Shown one piece after another: positions 28,345-37,345 of a DNA stretch of 64,000 bases (positions are counted from its first letter, which is position 1; each line of letters opens with the position of its first letter). The position numbers and the translations under genes were made by a program. Under the pieces are notes generated by a model that was not told the DNA's origin, did no database searches, and was given only the letters and a program-made list of their open reading frames with translations. The stretch comes from Asticcacaulis taihuensis. Its GTDB lineage: Bacteria > Pseudomonadota > Alphaproteobacteria > Caulobacterales > Caulobacteraceae. The DNA is taken from the NCBI RefSeq assembly GCF_900100255.1, contig NZ_FMTS01000001.1, positions 124,001-188,000 of the forward strand, read 5' to 3'.

Positions 28345-28995
28345 TTATTCGCTTTCGCCTGCCATGCGGCGATCGATATAGGCGCCGATGCGACGCTCGA
28401 CTTCCGGCAGTTGCTCGTTCCAGAAGTGATTGGCTTCCGGCACCACTTCCGAGGCAATGGTAATGCCCTTCTGTGTCCGCAGCTTGGCCACGACGCGATC
28501 GACTTCGGCGGTCGGCACGATCGAATCGTTGCCACCATGCAGGAACATGCCGGAGGCCGGGCAGGGCGCCAGGAAGCTGAAATCGTAGGCATTGGTCGGC
28601 GGCGAGACGGAGATGAAGCCGTCGGTTTCCGGGCGGCGCATCAGCAACTGCATCCCGATATAGGCACCGAAATCATAGCCGGCCACCCAGAACTGAGAGG
28701 CCGTCGGGTTCTTGGCCTGCAGCCAGTCGAGCGCCGTGGCGGCATCCGCCAGTTCGCCAATGCCGGAATCGAATTCGCCCTGACTTTTCTGAACGCCACG
28801 GAAATTGAAGCGCAATACCGAAAACCCGCGCGTCATGAACAGGTGAAACAGTTGCACCGTGACCGGATTATTCATATGGCCGCCCGCCTTGGGGTGCGGA
28901 TGTAGAATCAACGCGATGGGCGCATTCTCTGTCTTGCCGGCGCTGTAGCGGGCTTCGATGCGTCCGGCGGCGCCGGCCAGAATGACTTCGGGCAT
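28345..28995 (-). CDS. alpha/beta hydrolase (COG2945-like) with Asp at nucleophile position
   Basis: A 216-residue small alpha/beta hydrolase. The oxyanion region ILHPHPKAGGHMNNPV, the FNFRGVQKSQGEFD strand-loop, and the late acid/His parts (FLHGGNDSIVPTAE and EANHFW) fit the COG2945 group found next to Fe-S genes in many alphaproteobacteria. The nucleophile elbow reads VAGYDFGAYIG: codon GAT, Asp, where relatives as I recall them have Ser (GYSFGA). It could be a haloalkane-dehalogenase-like Asp nucleophile or an inactive enzyme. It is divergent from the iscR-suf operon and ends 3 bp from the lipoprotein stop. Confidence 0.88.
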   Translation of the reverse strand: MPEVILAGAAGRIEARYSAGKTENAPIALILHPHPKAGGHMNNPVTVQLFHLFMTRGFSVLRFNFRGVQKSQGEFDSGIGELADAATALDWLQAKNPTASQFWVAGYDFGAYIGMQLLMRRPETDGFISVSPPTNAYDFSFLAPCPASGMFLHGGNDSIVPTAEVDRVVAKLRTQKGITIASEVVPEANHFWNEQLPEVERRIGAYIDRRMAGESE

Positions 28996-29036
28996 TCAAT
29001 CACCTTGTAAAATCATAAATATGTCATGTCAGCCGC

Positions 29037-29065
29037 TATAATAGTTGACTGCATTAGTCGGAATT
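29037..29065 (+). promoter_or_regulatory. promoter and IscR type-1-like operator of the iscR-suf operon
   Basis: TATAAT at 29037-29042 is a perfect -10 box, 127 bp before the iscR ATG. Overlapping it from 29041 is ATAGTTGACTGCATTAGTCG, matching the E. coli IscR type-1 consensus (ATASYYGACTRWWWYAGTCRR) at 20 of its first 21 positions over 29041-29061, with the dyad GACT-N5-AGTC intact. The site covers the expected transcription start, as needed for repression by [2Fe-2S]-IscR. The -35 element is poor. Confidence 0.7.
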
Positions 29066-29168
29066 ATTACATTCAGACCCACACAGCCGCAGGCAGCTTT
29101 TGCGCCTCTTAGCACAAAGATTTCTCTTTGCGCAGGTTTTTGAAACAAATCCATACTGGAAACCCACT

Positions 29169-29702
29169 ATGCGCCTATCCACCAAGGGACGTTATGCGGT
29201 CATGGCCATGACCGACCTGGCGCTGAATGCCCGAACGGAAGAAAAGTCCGGCCGTCCCATTTCCCTGTCCGAAATTTCCGAGCGCCAACAAATTTCCTTG
29301 TCTTATCTGGAACAGTTGTTTGCGCGCTTGCGTAAGGCCGGACTGGTCAAGAGCGCGCGTGGCCCCGGTGGCGGCTATACGCTGGCGCGCGATGCGGGCA
29401 GCCTGTTTGTCTCTGAAATTGTCCTCGCCGTTGATGAGCCGATCAAGGCCACCCGCTGCTCCATGACCTCAAACAAGCTGGGGGCCAACAAGCGCCTCAC
29501 CAAGGACCAGGCGGTGCGTGAAATCGGCTGTATGCCGGGCGGCCAGCGCTGCCTGACGCACAATCTGTGGGAAGATCTGGGCGTGGCCATCCATGACTAT
29601 CTGAGCCAGGTCTCTCTGGAAGATGTGGTGCGCAAGCGTACCCGCAAGACGGTGAAGATCACCACGCCGGAAGCCTATGCACCTGCTATGATGGAGGCGT
29701 AA
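29169..29702 (+). CDS. iscR: Rrf2-family Fe-S regulator, IscR-like
   Basis: A 177-residue winged-helix regulator. The N-terminus MRLSTKGRYAVMAM and the recognition region SLSYLEQLFARLRKAGLVKSARGPGGGY are typical of IscR. The cluster ligands are Cys97, Cys121, Cys128 and His131 (GQRCLTHNLW). E. coli IscR has C-x5-C-x5-C-x2-H; here the first gap is 23 residues. It heads the suf operon and would repress it when clusters are plentiful; the operator-like site upstream agrees. The stop is 4 bp before the next gene. Confidence 0.93.
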   Translation: MRLSTKGRYAVMAMTDLALNARTEEKSGRPISLSEISERQQISLSYLEQLFARLRKAGLVKSARGPGGGYTLARDAGSLFVSEIVLAVDEPIKATRCSMTSNKLGANKRLTKDQAVREIGCMPGGQRCLTHNLWEDLGVAIHDYLSQVSLEDVVRKRTRKTVKITTPEAYAPAMMEA

Positions 29703-29706
29703 GAGG

Positions 29707-30816
29707 GTGAGTGATATCCTCTATCTCGACCATGCTGCGACCTCGCCGCTTCGCCCTGAAGCGCGCGAAGCGTTCCTGCGTGCGGCCGATATGGGTGGCA
29801 ATGCCTCCTCGGTGCATAGCCTGGGGCGCAAGGCCAAGCTGATCCTGGAAGAGGCGCGCAACGATATTCTGTCAGGTGTCGGTGCGGTTGGCATCGGCGG
29901 CCTGGTCTTTACCTCCGGTGGCACGGAAGCCAATGCCCTGGCCCTGCATCAGGCGAACGGTTACGATTACACAGTTTTTTCCGCCGGCGAGCATGACAGC
30001 ATCTATGGCGCAGTCTCCGGCGCTGTAATTGCGGCCCTGAAAGCCTCCGGCGAGATCGACCTGACCGCGCTGGAAACCTTGTTAGAGCGCGATGGTCGGC
30101 CGTTTGTCTCGATCATGCTGGCCAATAACGAAACCGGCGTGATCAATGATGTTGCCTGTGCCGCGTCACTGATCCACGCCCGTGGAGGCTGGCTGCATGT
30201 CGATGCCGTGCAGGCGCTGGGCAAGATCGCTATCGATTTCTCCGAACTGGGCGCGGATTCACTTTCATTGAGCGCCCACAAGATCGGTGGCGGGCAGGGC
30301 GTCGGAGCCCTGATCTATAACCGCGATCATGCGCCGAAAGCCCTGATCACCGGCAGCGGCCAGGAACTGGGTTTGCGCGCCGGCACGGAAAATATCGCCG
30401 GCATCGCGGCCTTTGCCGCGGCGCTTAAGGCTTGCCACGGCGCATCCAAGGATTTATGCAGCGCACAAAATTCGGTCGAGGCCGCGTTAAAAACGCTCGG
30501 CGTCACCATATTGGGTGAAGCGGCGGCGCGTGTGCCAGGCATTCTCTATATCGCGCAACCCGACTGGGTGTCGAACCTGCAACTGATCCATATGGACATG
30601 GCCGGGATTTGCGTCAGTTCGGGTGCGGCCTGTTCGTCCGGCAAGGTGAAGTCAAGTCGCGTGGTCACAGCGATGGGGCGGCCCGACCTGGCGGACAAGG
30701 GGCTTCGTATCTCCACCGGCTGGACCACGAAGGCGGAAGACTGGCAGCGTTTTTATGACGTGTGGTCAAAGGGTTATGAGGTGTATTTGAAGCGTCATGC
30801 GAAAGAACTGGTGTAA
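29707..30816 (+). CDS. cysteine desulfurase, IscS/NifS type
   Basis: A 369-residue PLP enzyme that takes sulfur from cysteine for Fe-S assembly. The PLP lysine is Lys192 ([13 protein letters not shown]) and the persulfide cysteine is Cys309 in [12 protein letters not shown], a class I-type mobile loop. The start is GTG 29707 behind AAGAGG. It sits between iscR and sufB, while a second desulfurase (sufS) closes the operon, an arrangement common in alphaproteobacteria. Whether it serves SufB or other acceptors cannot be told from sequence. Confidence 0.94.
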   Translation: MSDILYLDHAATSPLRPEAREAFLRAADMGGNASSVHSLGRKAKLILEEARNDILSGVGAVGIGGLVFTSGGTEANALALHQANGYDYTVFSAGEHDSIYGAVSGAVIAALKASGEIDLTALETLLERDGRPFVSIMLANNETGVINDVACAASLIHARGGWLHVDAVQALGKIAIDFSELGADSLSLSAHKIGGGQGVGALIYNRDHAPKALITGSGQELGLRAGTENIAGIAAFAAALKACHGASKDLCSAQNSVEAALKTLGVTILGEAAARVPGILYIAQPDWVSNLQLIHMDMAGICVSSGAACSSGKVKSSRVVTAMGRPDLADKGLRISTGWTTKAEDWQRFYDVWSKGYEVYLKRHAKELV

Positions 30817-32282
30817 TGGCTGCGGTTAAGGAAACCATCGAGACGGTCGCCGGGCTGGAAACCTACGAGCACGGCTTTGTCACCGATATCGAAATGGAGT
30901 TCGCCCCTAAAGGATTGAACGCCGAAACGTTACGCTTCATTTCCGCCAAGAAGAACGAGCCGGAATGGATGCTCGAAATGCGTCTGGCCGCCTATGAGCG
31001 CTGGCTGACCATGGAAGAGCCAGACTGGGCCAAGGTCAATTACCAGAAGGTCGATTATCAGGACCTCTACTATTACGCCGCGCCGAAGAAGAAGGCAGGG
31101 CCGAAATCGCTCGACGAGATCGATCCCGAACTGCTGAAGACCTATGAGAAGCTGGGCATTCCGCTGAAGGAGCAGGAAGTGCTGGCGGGTGTGGTCGGCG
31201 CGCCGAAATATGCCGTCGATGCTGTGTTTGACTCAGTGTCGGTCGTCACCACTTTCAAGGATGAATTGAAAAAACACGGCGTGATTTTCTGTGCCATTTC
31301 AGAGGCCTTGCGCGAATATCCTGACCTTGTGCGTCAATATCTCGGTTCGGTCGTGCCGGTATCGGACAACTATTTCGCCGCCCTGAATGCCGCCGTCTTT
31401 TCGGATGGGTCTTTTGTCTATGTGCCGCCGGGCGTGCGCTGCCCGATGGAACTGTCGACCTATTTCCGCATCAATGCCGAAAACACCGGCCAGTTTGAGC
31501 GCACCCTGATCATCGCCGATAAGGGCGCTTATGTTTCCTATCTCGAAGGCTGCACGGCGCCGCAACGCGACGAAAATCAGCTTCATGCCGCCGTGGTTGA
31601 ACTGGTGGCGCTGGATGATGCCGAGATCAAATATTCGACCGTGCAGAACTGGTATCCGGGCGATGCCGAAGGCAAGGGCGGTATCTATAATTTTGTCACC
31701 AAGCGCGCCGATTGCCGCGGTGCGCGTTCCAAGGTGTCATGGACCCAGGTGGAAACCGGCTCTGCCGTGACCTGGAAATATCCCTCGTGTATCCTGCGCG
31801 GCGATGAGAGCATCGGTGAGTTTTACTCGATCGCCGTCACCAATGGCGCGCAGCAGGCCGATACCGGCACCAAGATGATCCATCTCGGCAAGAACACCAA
31901 GTCGCGCATCATCTCCAAAGGTGTGTCAGCAGGCAAGTCGTCCAATACCTATCGCGGTCTGGTCTCGGCCCATGCCAGGGCGACCGGCGCGCGCAACTTT
32001 ACCCAGTGCGACAGCCTGCTGATCGGCAAGACCTGCGCGGCCCACACCGTGCCCTATGTCGAGAGCGATACAGCCAGGGCGCAGTTCGAGCACGAGGCGA
32101 CAACGACGCGCCTGTCCGAAGATCAGCTCTTCTATGCCATGCAGCGTGGCCTCAGCCAGGAAGAGGCCGTGGCCCTGCTGGTCAATGGTTTCGTGCGCGA
32201 TGTGTTGCAGGAACTGCCGATGGAATTCGCCGTTGAGGCACAAAAACTGGTAGCCATCTCCCTGGAAGGGAGCGTGGGTTAG
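30816..32282 (+). CDS. sufB: Fe-S cluster scaffold SufB
   Basis: A 488-residue SufB, the scaffold of the SufBC2D complex on which new clusters are built. The beta-helix core shows [59 protein letters not shown] and [19 protein letters not shown] with the candidate cluster and sulfur-transfer cysteines. The ATG shares its A with the stop of the desulfurase gene, so translation is coupled. Normal length and no gaps. Confidence 0.97.
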   Translation: MAAVKETIETVAGLETYEHGFVTDIEMEFAPKGLNAETLRFISAKKNEPEWMLEMRLAAYERWLTMEEPDWAKVNYQKVDYQDLYYYAAPKKKAGPKSLDEIDPELLKTYEKLGIPLKEQEVLAGVVGAPKYAVDAVFDSVSVVTTFKDELKKHGVIFCAISEALREYPDLVRQYLGSVVPVSDNYFAALNAAVFSDGSFVYVPPGVRCPMELSTYFRINAENTGQFERTLIIADKGAYVSYLEGCTAPQRDENQLHAAVVELVALDDAEIKYSTVQNWYPGDAEGKGGIYNFVTKRADCRGARSKVSWTQVETGSAVTWKYPSCILRGDESIGEFYSIAVTNGAQQADTGTKMIHLGKNTKSRIISKGVSAGKSSNTYRGLVSAHARATGARNFTQCDSLLIGKTCAAHTVPYVESDTARAQFEHEATTTRLSEDQLFYAMQRGLSQEEAVALLVNGFVRDVLQELPMEFAVEAQKLVAISLEGSVG

Positions 32283-32295
32283 GAAATTGACTATT

Positions 32296-33045
32296 ATGCT
32301 TTCGATCAAAGACTTATCCGTCGCTGTTGACACCAAACAAATCCTGAAAGGCCTGTCGCTGGACGTGCCTGCCGGTGAGGTACACGCCATCATGGGGCCG
32401 AACGGCGCCGGCAAGTCGACGCTCGGCTATGCGCTGGCCGGCCGCCCGAACTATGAGATCAAGGGTGGCAGCGTCGATTTCAACGGTGTGGACCTGCTGG
32501 ACAAGGACGTGCATGAGCGCGCCGCCGCTGGCCTCTATCTGTCGTTCCAGTATCCGCTGGAAATTCCCGGCGTGCCGGCCCTGACCTTCCTGCGCACGGC
32601 TCTGAATGCACAGAAGAAGCTGCGCGGCGAAACCGAGATGTCGGCGCCCGATTTCCTCAAGCGCGTCCGCGAAGTCGCCAAGACCCTGAAGATCGACATG
32701 GACATGCTGAAGCGTCCGCTCAATGTCGGTTTCTCCGGCGGCGAAAAGAAGCGCATGGAAGTGCTGCAGATGGCGCTGCTGGAGCCGAAGTTCCTGATTC
32801 TCGATGAGACCGATTCCGGTCTCGATATCGATGCGCTGAAGGTCGTCTCCGATGGGGTCAATGCCCTGCGTTCGCCCGATCGCGGCATGCTGGTCATCAC
32901 CCACTATCAACGGTTGCTCGATCATATCAAGCCCGACCGCGTCCATGTGCTGGTCGCCGGCAGGATCGTCCGTTCGGGCGGGCCTGAGCTGGCGCTGGAA
33001 CTGGAAGCCCACGGCTACGACCAGTATCTGGGGGAAGCGGCGTGA
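32296..33045 (+). CDS. sufC: Fe-S assembly ATPase SufC
   Basis: A 249-residue ABC-type ATPase that binds SufB and SufD and drives their rearrangement. Walker A is MGPNGAGKST, the signature is NVGFSGGEKKRMEVLQ, Walker B is FLILDETDSGLD, and the H-loop His is in VITHYQR. ATG 32296 gives MLSIKDLSV, the usual start; a TTG at 32287 behind AGGAAA is possible. Its end overlaps sufD by 4 bp. Confidence 0.97.
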   Translation: MLSIKDLSVAVDTKQILKGLSLDVPAGEVHAIMGPNGAGKSTLGYALAGRPNYEIKGGSVDFNGVDLLDKDVHERAAAGLYLSFQYPLEIPGVPALTFLRTALNAQKKLRGETEMSAPDFLKRVREVAKTLKIDMDMLKRPLNVGFSGGEKKRMEVLQMALLEPKFLILDETDSGLDIDALKVVSDGVNALRSPDRGMLVITHYQRLLDHIKPDRVHVLVAGRIVRSGGPELALELEAHGYDQYLGEAA

Positions 33046-34112
33046 CCCTTCCCGCGCTCGACATTTTCGATCCGTCGTCCTATCCGACGCGCCGCGACGA
33101 GGAGTGGAAATATTCCGACCTCAGCCGCGTTTTGCGCGAGGCGCCAAAGAAGGCGATGGTCGTCCGCACGCTCTCCGAACTGGAAGCGGAGCCGGATGGC
33201 TTCGTCTATTTCTCGGCCGATGAAGCCGGTTTCGATGGTCTGCAACAGGCCGCCGATTTCGCCATGCGGAAATCCCACGGCCGCCTCTATATTGACGGCA
33301 ATGATTTCGGAGACGAGGACGGTTACCTCGGCTATCAGGGCCGCGGTGAGATCAACCTGGCCGCCGGTCAGGAACTGGTGGTCTTTGAGGACTATACCGG
33401 CGCCTTCGATTACGCTGTCCATAGCCATCTGCGCTTCGCCTTGGCCGAAGGTGCCAAGCTCACCCGCGTGGTGATCCTGGATGAGCCGGAAAGCGCCGTG
33501 TCGGTACGCCAGTCAACTATTGAGACCGCGCCGGGTAGCGTCTTCAAGCAATACGTCTTTTCGACCGGTGCGAAGTTCCAGCGCTTCGAGACCCATGTGA
33601 ACCATGCCGGCCATGGCGCGGTTGTCGAAATGAACGGCGCGTATCTGCTGAAGGACAAGCGCCATTTCGACCTGACCACGCGCGTGAACCACGCCGAGAT
33701 CGATGGTGAAACGGCCCAGTTGATCAAGGGATTGGTCAAGGACACCGCCACCGGCGTCTTTCAAGGCCATATTCTGGTCGAAAAGGGCGCGGACGGCACC
33801 GACGCCCGTATGCGCCACCAGGCCCTGATCTTGAACGATGGCGCTCATATCCGTGCTAAGCCTGAACTGGAAATCTATGCCGATGACGTGCAGTGCGCGC
33901 ACGGCAATACGATCGGTGCGCTGGACGAAGAAGCGCTGTTCTTTTCGATGAGCCGTGGCATTCCGGAAGAAACGGCGCGCGCCATGCTGACCCACGCCTT
34001 TGTCCTGCCGGTGGCGGATCAGATCGAAGATGAGGTTTTGCGCGAGACAGTGTTGAATTTCCTGGAAAATGCCTCCGAAGGCATGAAGGAGGAGCGCGCG
34101 AATGCCCTTTGA
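33042..34112 (+). CDS. sufD: Fe-S assembly protein SufD
   Basis: A 356-residue SufD, the SufB paralogue in the SufBC2D complex, involved in iron entry. The C-terminal part has the SufB/D signature (HVNHAGHGAVVEMNGAYL, MRHQALILNDGAHIRAKPEL, ADDVQCAHGNTIGALDEEALFFSMSRG), the His-containing block being typical of SufD. The start is GTG 33042 inside the sufC end (GTGA overlap). It runs 11 bp into sufS. Shorter than E. coli SufD (423) because the N-terminal helical part is reduced. Confidence 0.95.
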   Translation: MTLPALDIFDPSSYPTRRDEEWKYSDLSRVLREAPKKAMVVRTLSELEAEPDGFVYFSADEAGFDGLQQAADFAMRKSHGRLYIDGNDFGDEDGYLGYQGRGEINLAAGQELVVFEDYTGAFDYAVHSHLRFALAEGAKLTRVVILDEPESAVSVRQSTIETAPGSVFKQYVFSTGAKFQRFETHVNHAGHGAVVEMNGAYLLKDKRHFDLTTRVNHAEIDGETAQLIKGLVKDTATGVFQGHILVEKGADGTDARMRHQALILNDGAHIRAKPELEIYADDVQCAHGNTIGALDEEALFFSMSRGIPEETARAMLTHAFVLPVADQIEDEVLRETVLNFLENASEGMKEERANAL

Positions 34113-35316
34113 TGTCGAAAAAGCGCGTGCTGATTTTCCGATCCTGTCGCGCGAGATCAGGGGCAAGCCCCTGGTCTATCTTGACAGCGGCGCCTCGGCA
34201 CAAAAGCCCAATGCCGTGATCGATGCCATGTCGCACGCCATGCGCCATTCCTATGCCAATGTGCACCGGGGCCTGCATACCCTGGCTAACGAGACGACAG
34301 ACGCCTATGAGGCCGGCCGCGAGACTGTGGCGCGCTTTATCGGCGCGCAGACGAACGAGATCGTCTTCACCAAGTCGGCGACGGAATCGATTAATCTGGT
34401 CGCCAATAGTTGGGGCGAAAGCCTTGAGGCCGGCGATGTGGTCCTGACGACCGAGATGGAGCACCACGCCAATATCGTGCCGTGGTACATGCTGACGCAG
34501 CGCAAAGGCGTGAAGCTGGTCTATGTGCCGATCCTCGATGATGGTTCGCTCGACATGGTCGCCTTTGATCAACTGTTGACCCCGCAGGTCAAGCTGGTCT
34601 GCGTCGCCCATATGTCGAATGTGCTGGGCACGATCAACGACGTTGCCGACATCATCGCCAAGGCCCATGCGATGGGCGCCAAGGTCATGGTCGATGGCTG
34701 CCAGGGCGTGGTCCACCTGCCTGTTGATGTGAAGGCGCTTGATGCTGATTTCTATGCCTTCTCGGCCCACAAGCTTTATGGCCCGACCGGCTTGGGCGTG
34801 CTTTATGCCAAGGCCGAATTGCTGGAAGCCATGCCTCCCTGGCAAGGCGGCGGCGAGATGATCGCGCACGTCACCAAGGAAAAGATCACCTGGAACGAAC
34901 CGCCGCACCGCTTTGAAGCGGGCACGCCGGCCATTCTCGAAGTGATTGGCCTGAAAGCGGCTATCAACTGGCTGTCGCAATTTGACCGCGCCGAGGTCAT
35001 CGCTCACGAACACGCCTTATATCAGCGTGCCCACGATGCCCTGACGCAGATCAATTCCCTGCGCGTCCATGGCGAGGCTCCGGGCAAGGGCTCGATCCTG
35101 ACCTTCAGTCTTGGGCAGGCGCACGCGCATGACGTGGCGCAGATCCTTGACCGGTACAATGTCGCCGTGCGCGCTGGCACGCACTGCGCGGAGCCTTTGA
35201 TGACCCGATTGGGCGTAACCTCTACCGTTCGCGCCTCTATCGCCCTATATAATACGGAAGCCGAGATCGATGTCCTGGCCGAGGCTGTCGCTAAAGCCCA
35301 ATCCTTCTTCGCGTAA
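34102..35316 (+). CDS. sufS: cysteine desulfurase SufS
   Basis: A 404-residue class II desulfurase that supplies sulfur to SufB. The PLP lysine is Lys224 (SAHKLYGPTGLGVLYAK) and the persulfide cysteine is Cys362 in RAGTHCAEPLM, on the short loop of type II enzymes. These normally need SufE or SufU to accept sulfur; neither gene is in the operon, so SufE is presumably encoded elsewhere. ATG 34102 overlaps the sufD end by 11 bp. Confidence 0.97.
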   Translation: MPFDVEKARADFPILSREIRGKPLVYLDSGASAQKPNAVIDAMSHAMRHSYANVHRGLHTLANETTDAYEAGRETVARFIGAQTNEIVFTKSATESINLVANSWGESLEAGDVVLTTEMEHHANIVPWYMLTQRKGVKLVYVPILDDGSLDMVAFDQLLTPQVKLVCVAHMSNVLGTINDVADIIAKAHAMGAKVMVDGCQGVVHLPVDVKALDADFYAFSAHKLYGPTGLGVLYAKAELLEAMPPWQGGGEMIAHVTKEKITWNEPPHRFEAGTPAILEVIGLKAAINWLSQFDRAEVIAHEHALYQRAHDALTQINSLRVHGEAPGKGSILTFSLGQAHAHDVAQILDRYNVAVRAGTHCAEPLMTRLGVTSTVRASIALYNTEAEIDVLAEAVAKAQSFFA

Positions 35317-35328
35317 AGAGTGAATCCA

Positions 35329-35733
35329 ATGACCGAAGCTCCAGAATCTCAAGAACTATCACAAGAGTCATTGTTTAGCCTGGAAGATATGGGGGCCAAC
35401 CAGCCTTCCGCCTTGGCGCAGGAAGAATTGACGCGCCTGACCGACGACCTGATCGCGGCTTTCAAGACGGTTTTCGATCCTGAAATCCCGGTCGATATCT
35501 ACGAACTGGGCCTGATCTATCGCGTAGACGTGTCGGATGACCGAGACGTGGTTGTCGATATGACCCTGACCGCACCGGGCTGTCCTGTAGCCGGCGAAAT
35601 GCCAGGCTGGGTTAAGGAGGCCGTGCTGACCGTCAAGGGCGTGCGCGATTGCGAAGTCAATCTGGTGTTCGATCCACCCTGGGAGTCGTCGAAGATGAGC
35701 GACGAGGCCAAGCTGCAACTGAATATGTTCTGA
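35329..35733 (+). CDS. sufT: SufT-type Fe-S maturation protein (DUF59/MIP18)
   Basis: A 134-residue DUF59/MIP18 family protein. After a 40-residue acidic N-terminus, the domain reads FDPEIPVDIYELGLIY, then MTLTAPGCPVAGEMP with the conserved Cys, and LVFDPPWESSKMSDEAK. SufT proteins help mature Fe-S enzymes in actinobacteria, firmicutes and others. ATG 35329 (MTEAPES) is preferred to GTG 35320. Located between sufS and sufA with gaps of 12 and 2 bp. Confidence 0.93.
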   Translation: MTEAPESQELSQESLFSLEDMGANQPSALAQEELTRLTDDLIAAFKTVFDPEIPVDIYELGLIYRVDVSDDRDVVVDMTLTAPGCPVAGEMPGWVKEAVLTVKGVRDCEVNLVFDPPWESSKMSDEAKLQLNMF

Positions 35734-35735
35734 TC

Positions 35736-36122
35736 ATGGAAGTACAAGTCACCCCTCGCGTTCGCCGTCCACGTCCTGCCGTTGTCTCCCTGACTGACGC
35801 GGCCGCCGCGCAGGTCAAGGCCATTATGGCGAAAGCCGAGAAGCTCTATGTCGGGCTGCGCGTCGGCGTGAAGCAGGGCGGCTGTGCCGGTCAGGAATAT
35901 GTGCTTTCCTATGCCGAAGAGGTCGGGCCGATCGATGAGGTCGTCACTGACAAGGGCGTGACCATCCTGATCGAGCCCAAGGCGGTTTTGTATCTGGTTG
36001 GGACGGTCATCGATTACGAGACGACCAAGCTGGCCTCGAAGTTCGTCTTCAACAATCCGAACGAAACGGATGCCTGCGGTTGCGGCGAGAGCGTGACGAT
36101 CAAGCCTGCGGACGGCGAATAG
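35736..36122 (+). CDS. sufA: A-type Fe-S carrier protein
   Basis: A 128-residue HesB/IscA-type carrier that receives clusters from SufBC2D and passes them to apoproteins. The three ligand cysteines are in VKQGGCAGQEY and DACGCGES. A 15-residue basic N-terminal extension (VTPRVRRPRP) precedes the domain. It is the last gene of the suf operon and its TAG directly abuts the stop of the convergent gene, so there is no room for a terminator here. Confidence 0.95.
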   Translation: MEVQVTPRVRRPRPAVVSLTDAAAAQVKAIMAKAEKLYVGLRVGVKQGGCAGQEYVLSYAEEVGPIDEVVTDKGVTILIEPKAVLYLVGTVIDYETTKLASKFVFNNPNETDACGCGESVTIKPADGE

Positions 36123-36539
36123 TCAGCCACAGGCCAGTCTGGCCGTGTTTTCCTGTAGCCAGGTAAGCGCGTCATCCAGCGAATCGAAGGATTTCCTGAT
36201 ATCACGAGGGAACAGGCTATCAACGGTATGGACGCGCCGGGCGTCCAAAGGATTATTGACGATGATCGCCGCTTTCAGGCTGTAATCAATGCCTTGTGTG
36301 CGGCCTTCCCACCAGACAGCGAAGCGTTCAAGCTCATTGACATCAACCAGTCCATCGGCGCGGCGATAGTCCAGAAGGCGATTGTATAGCCACGGTTCTT
36401 CGAGGCTGGCATAGGTCTCGATCCATTTGTCAACAAGGGCCTTGCTGTCTATATCGCCGCTGATATTGAAAACGATCAGATTCTGGTCTTCATCAATACG
36501 TGCGCTGATACGAAAGCCGCGAGGCATAAGAAACTCCAA
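36123..36539 (-). CDS. uncharacterised small protein, possibly STAS/SpoIIAA-like
   Basis: A 138-residue cytoplasmic protein without signal or membrane segment. The pattern (FRISARIDEDQNLIVFNISG, a central LLDYRRADG, AIIVNNPLDARRVHTVDSL, and the end SFDSLDDALTWLQ) resembles the alternating strand/helix layout of SpoIIAA/STAS-like regulators seen in alphaproteobacteria; this is inference from pattern. ATG 36527 (MPRGF) is an alternative start. It is convergent with sufA and lies 46 bp after the plsC start-side neighbour's stop region reading leftwards. Confidence 0.75.
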   Translation of the reverse strand: MEFLMPRGFRISARIDEDQNLIVFNISGDIDSKALVDKWIETYASLEEPWLYNRLLDYRRADGLVDVNELERFAVWWEGRTQGIDYSLKAAIIVNNPLDARRVHTVDSLFPRDIRKSFDSLDDALTWLQENTARLACG

Positions 36540-36585
36540 GATCCACCGGTACGGTTAATCATAGCCTGCACCCCCTAAAAGAGAC

Positions 36586-37329
36586 TTAATCGCTCACCAG
36601 TACAGAAGGGGTGAAAGGCGCACCTGTCGCCTCGCTGATCAGCGCCTGCGAACGCGCCTCGATGCGGTCGCGCAGGGTAGCCAGGAATTCGTCCTTCCCC
36701 ATGCCTGGCCGTATCGGCTCAAGAAATTCCAGGACGGCCGTGCCCGGAGTCTTCTTGTAATGATCCTCCTGCCAGAACAGGCCCAGATTGGTGGCGACCG
36801 GCACCACAGGCATATTGAAACTATTCATCATGTGCCAGACACCGGAACGATAGCGACGATAGGTGCCGGGCGCGTTCAGGTGGCCTTCCGGATAAATCAG
36901 AATGCTGCGACCGTCCCTGGCGGCGTCCGCCGAGCGATTGGCCAGAGCCTTGCGCGCTTCTATACCACCGCAGTTATTGACGACAATGGCACCCAGCTTG
37001 GAGAGGAGGGTGCTTATAAGCGGAAATTTTTCCAGATGATCGCCGGTAACGAAGGCCAGATCATCGAACTGAGAGTAGATGCAGAAGCCGTCGCCCCAGC
37101 TATGATGCTTGCAGGCGAAGATTACCGGCTGGGCCGGAATATGCTCACGGCCGCGGACCTCCAGCCGGATGCCGGCGAATATCCGCATCGCCTGTACCAT
37201 GCGGCGCGTGTAGCGCTGTATGATCCACTTGACCGGCTTGCGCCCTGGAAAAAGCGTCAGGACCAGCGCCATCAGGCTGTAGGTAACTGACAAAAACCAA
37301 TAGACGACGGCAAACAGAAAGCTGCGCAT
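36586..37329 (-). CDS. plsC: 1-acyl-sn-glycerol-3-phosphate acyltransferase
   Basis: A 247-residue membrane acyltransferase that makes phosphatidic acid. An N-terminal membrane segment (FLFAVVYWFLSVTYSLMALVL) precedes the LPLAT domain with the catalytic HX4D (KHHSWGDGF), the YPEGHLN substrate motif (EGT-type, with His for Thr), and VPVVPVATNLG. ATG 37329 is preferred; the longer frame begins with TTG inside a large palindrome. The palindrome at 37346-37388 lies just upstream and probably controls this gene. The diguanylate cyclase gene lies upstream on the same strand. Confidence 0.92.
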   Translation of the reverse strand: MRSFLFAVVYWFLSVTYSLMALVLTLFPGRKPVKWIIQRYTRRMVQAMRIFAGIRLEVRGREHIPAQPVIFACKHHSWGDGFCIYSQFDDLAFVTGDHLEKFPLISTLLSKLGAIVVNNCGGIEARKALANRSADAARDGRSILIYPEGHLNAPGTYRRYRSGVWHMMNSFNMPVVPVATNLGLFWQEDHYKKTPGTAVLEFLEPIRPGMGKDEFLATLRDRIEARSQALISEATGAPFTPSVLVSD

Positions 37330-37345
37330 GATAGACGGATCCCAA

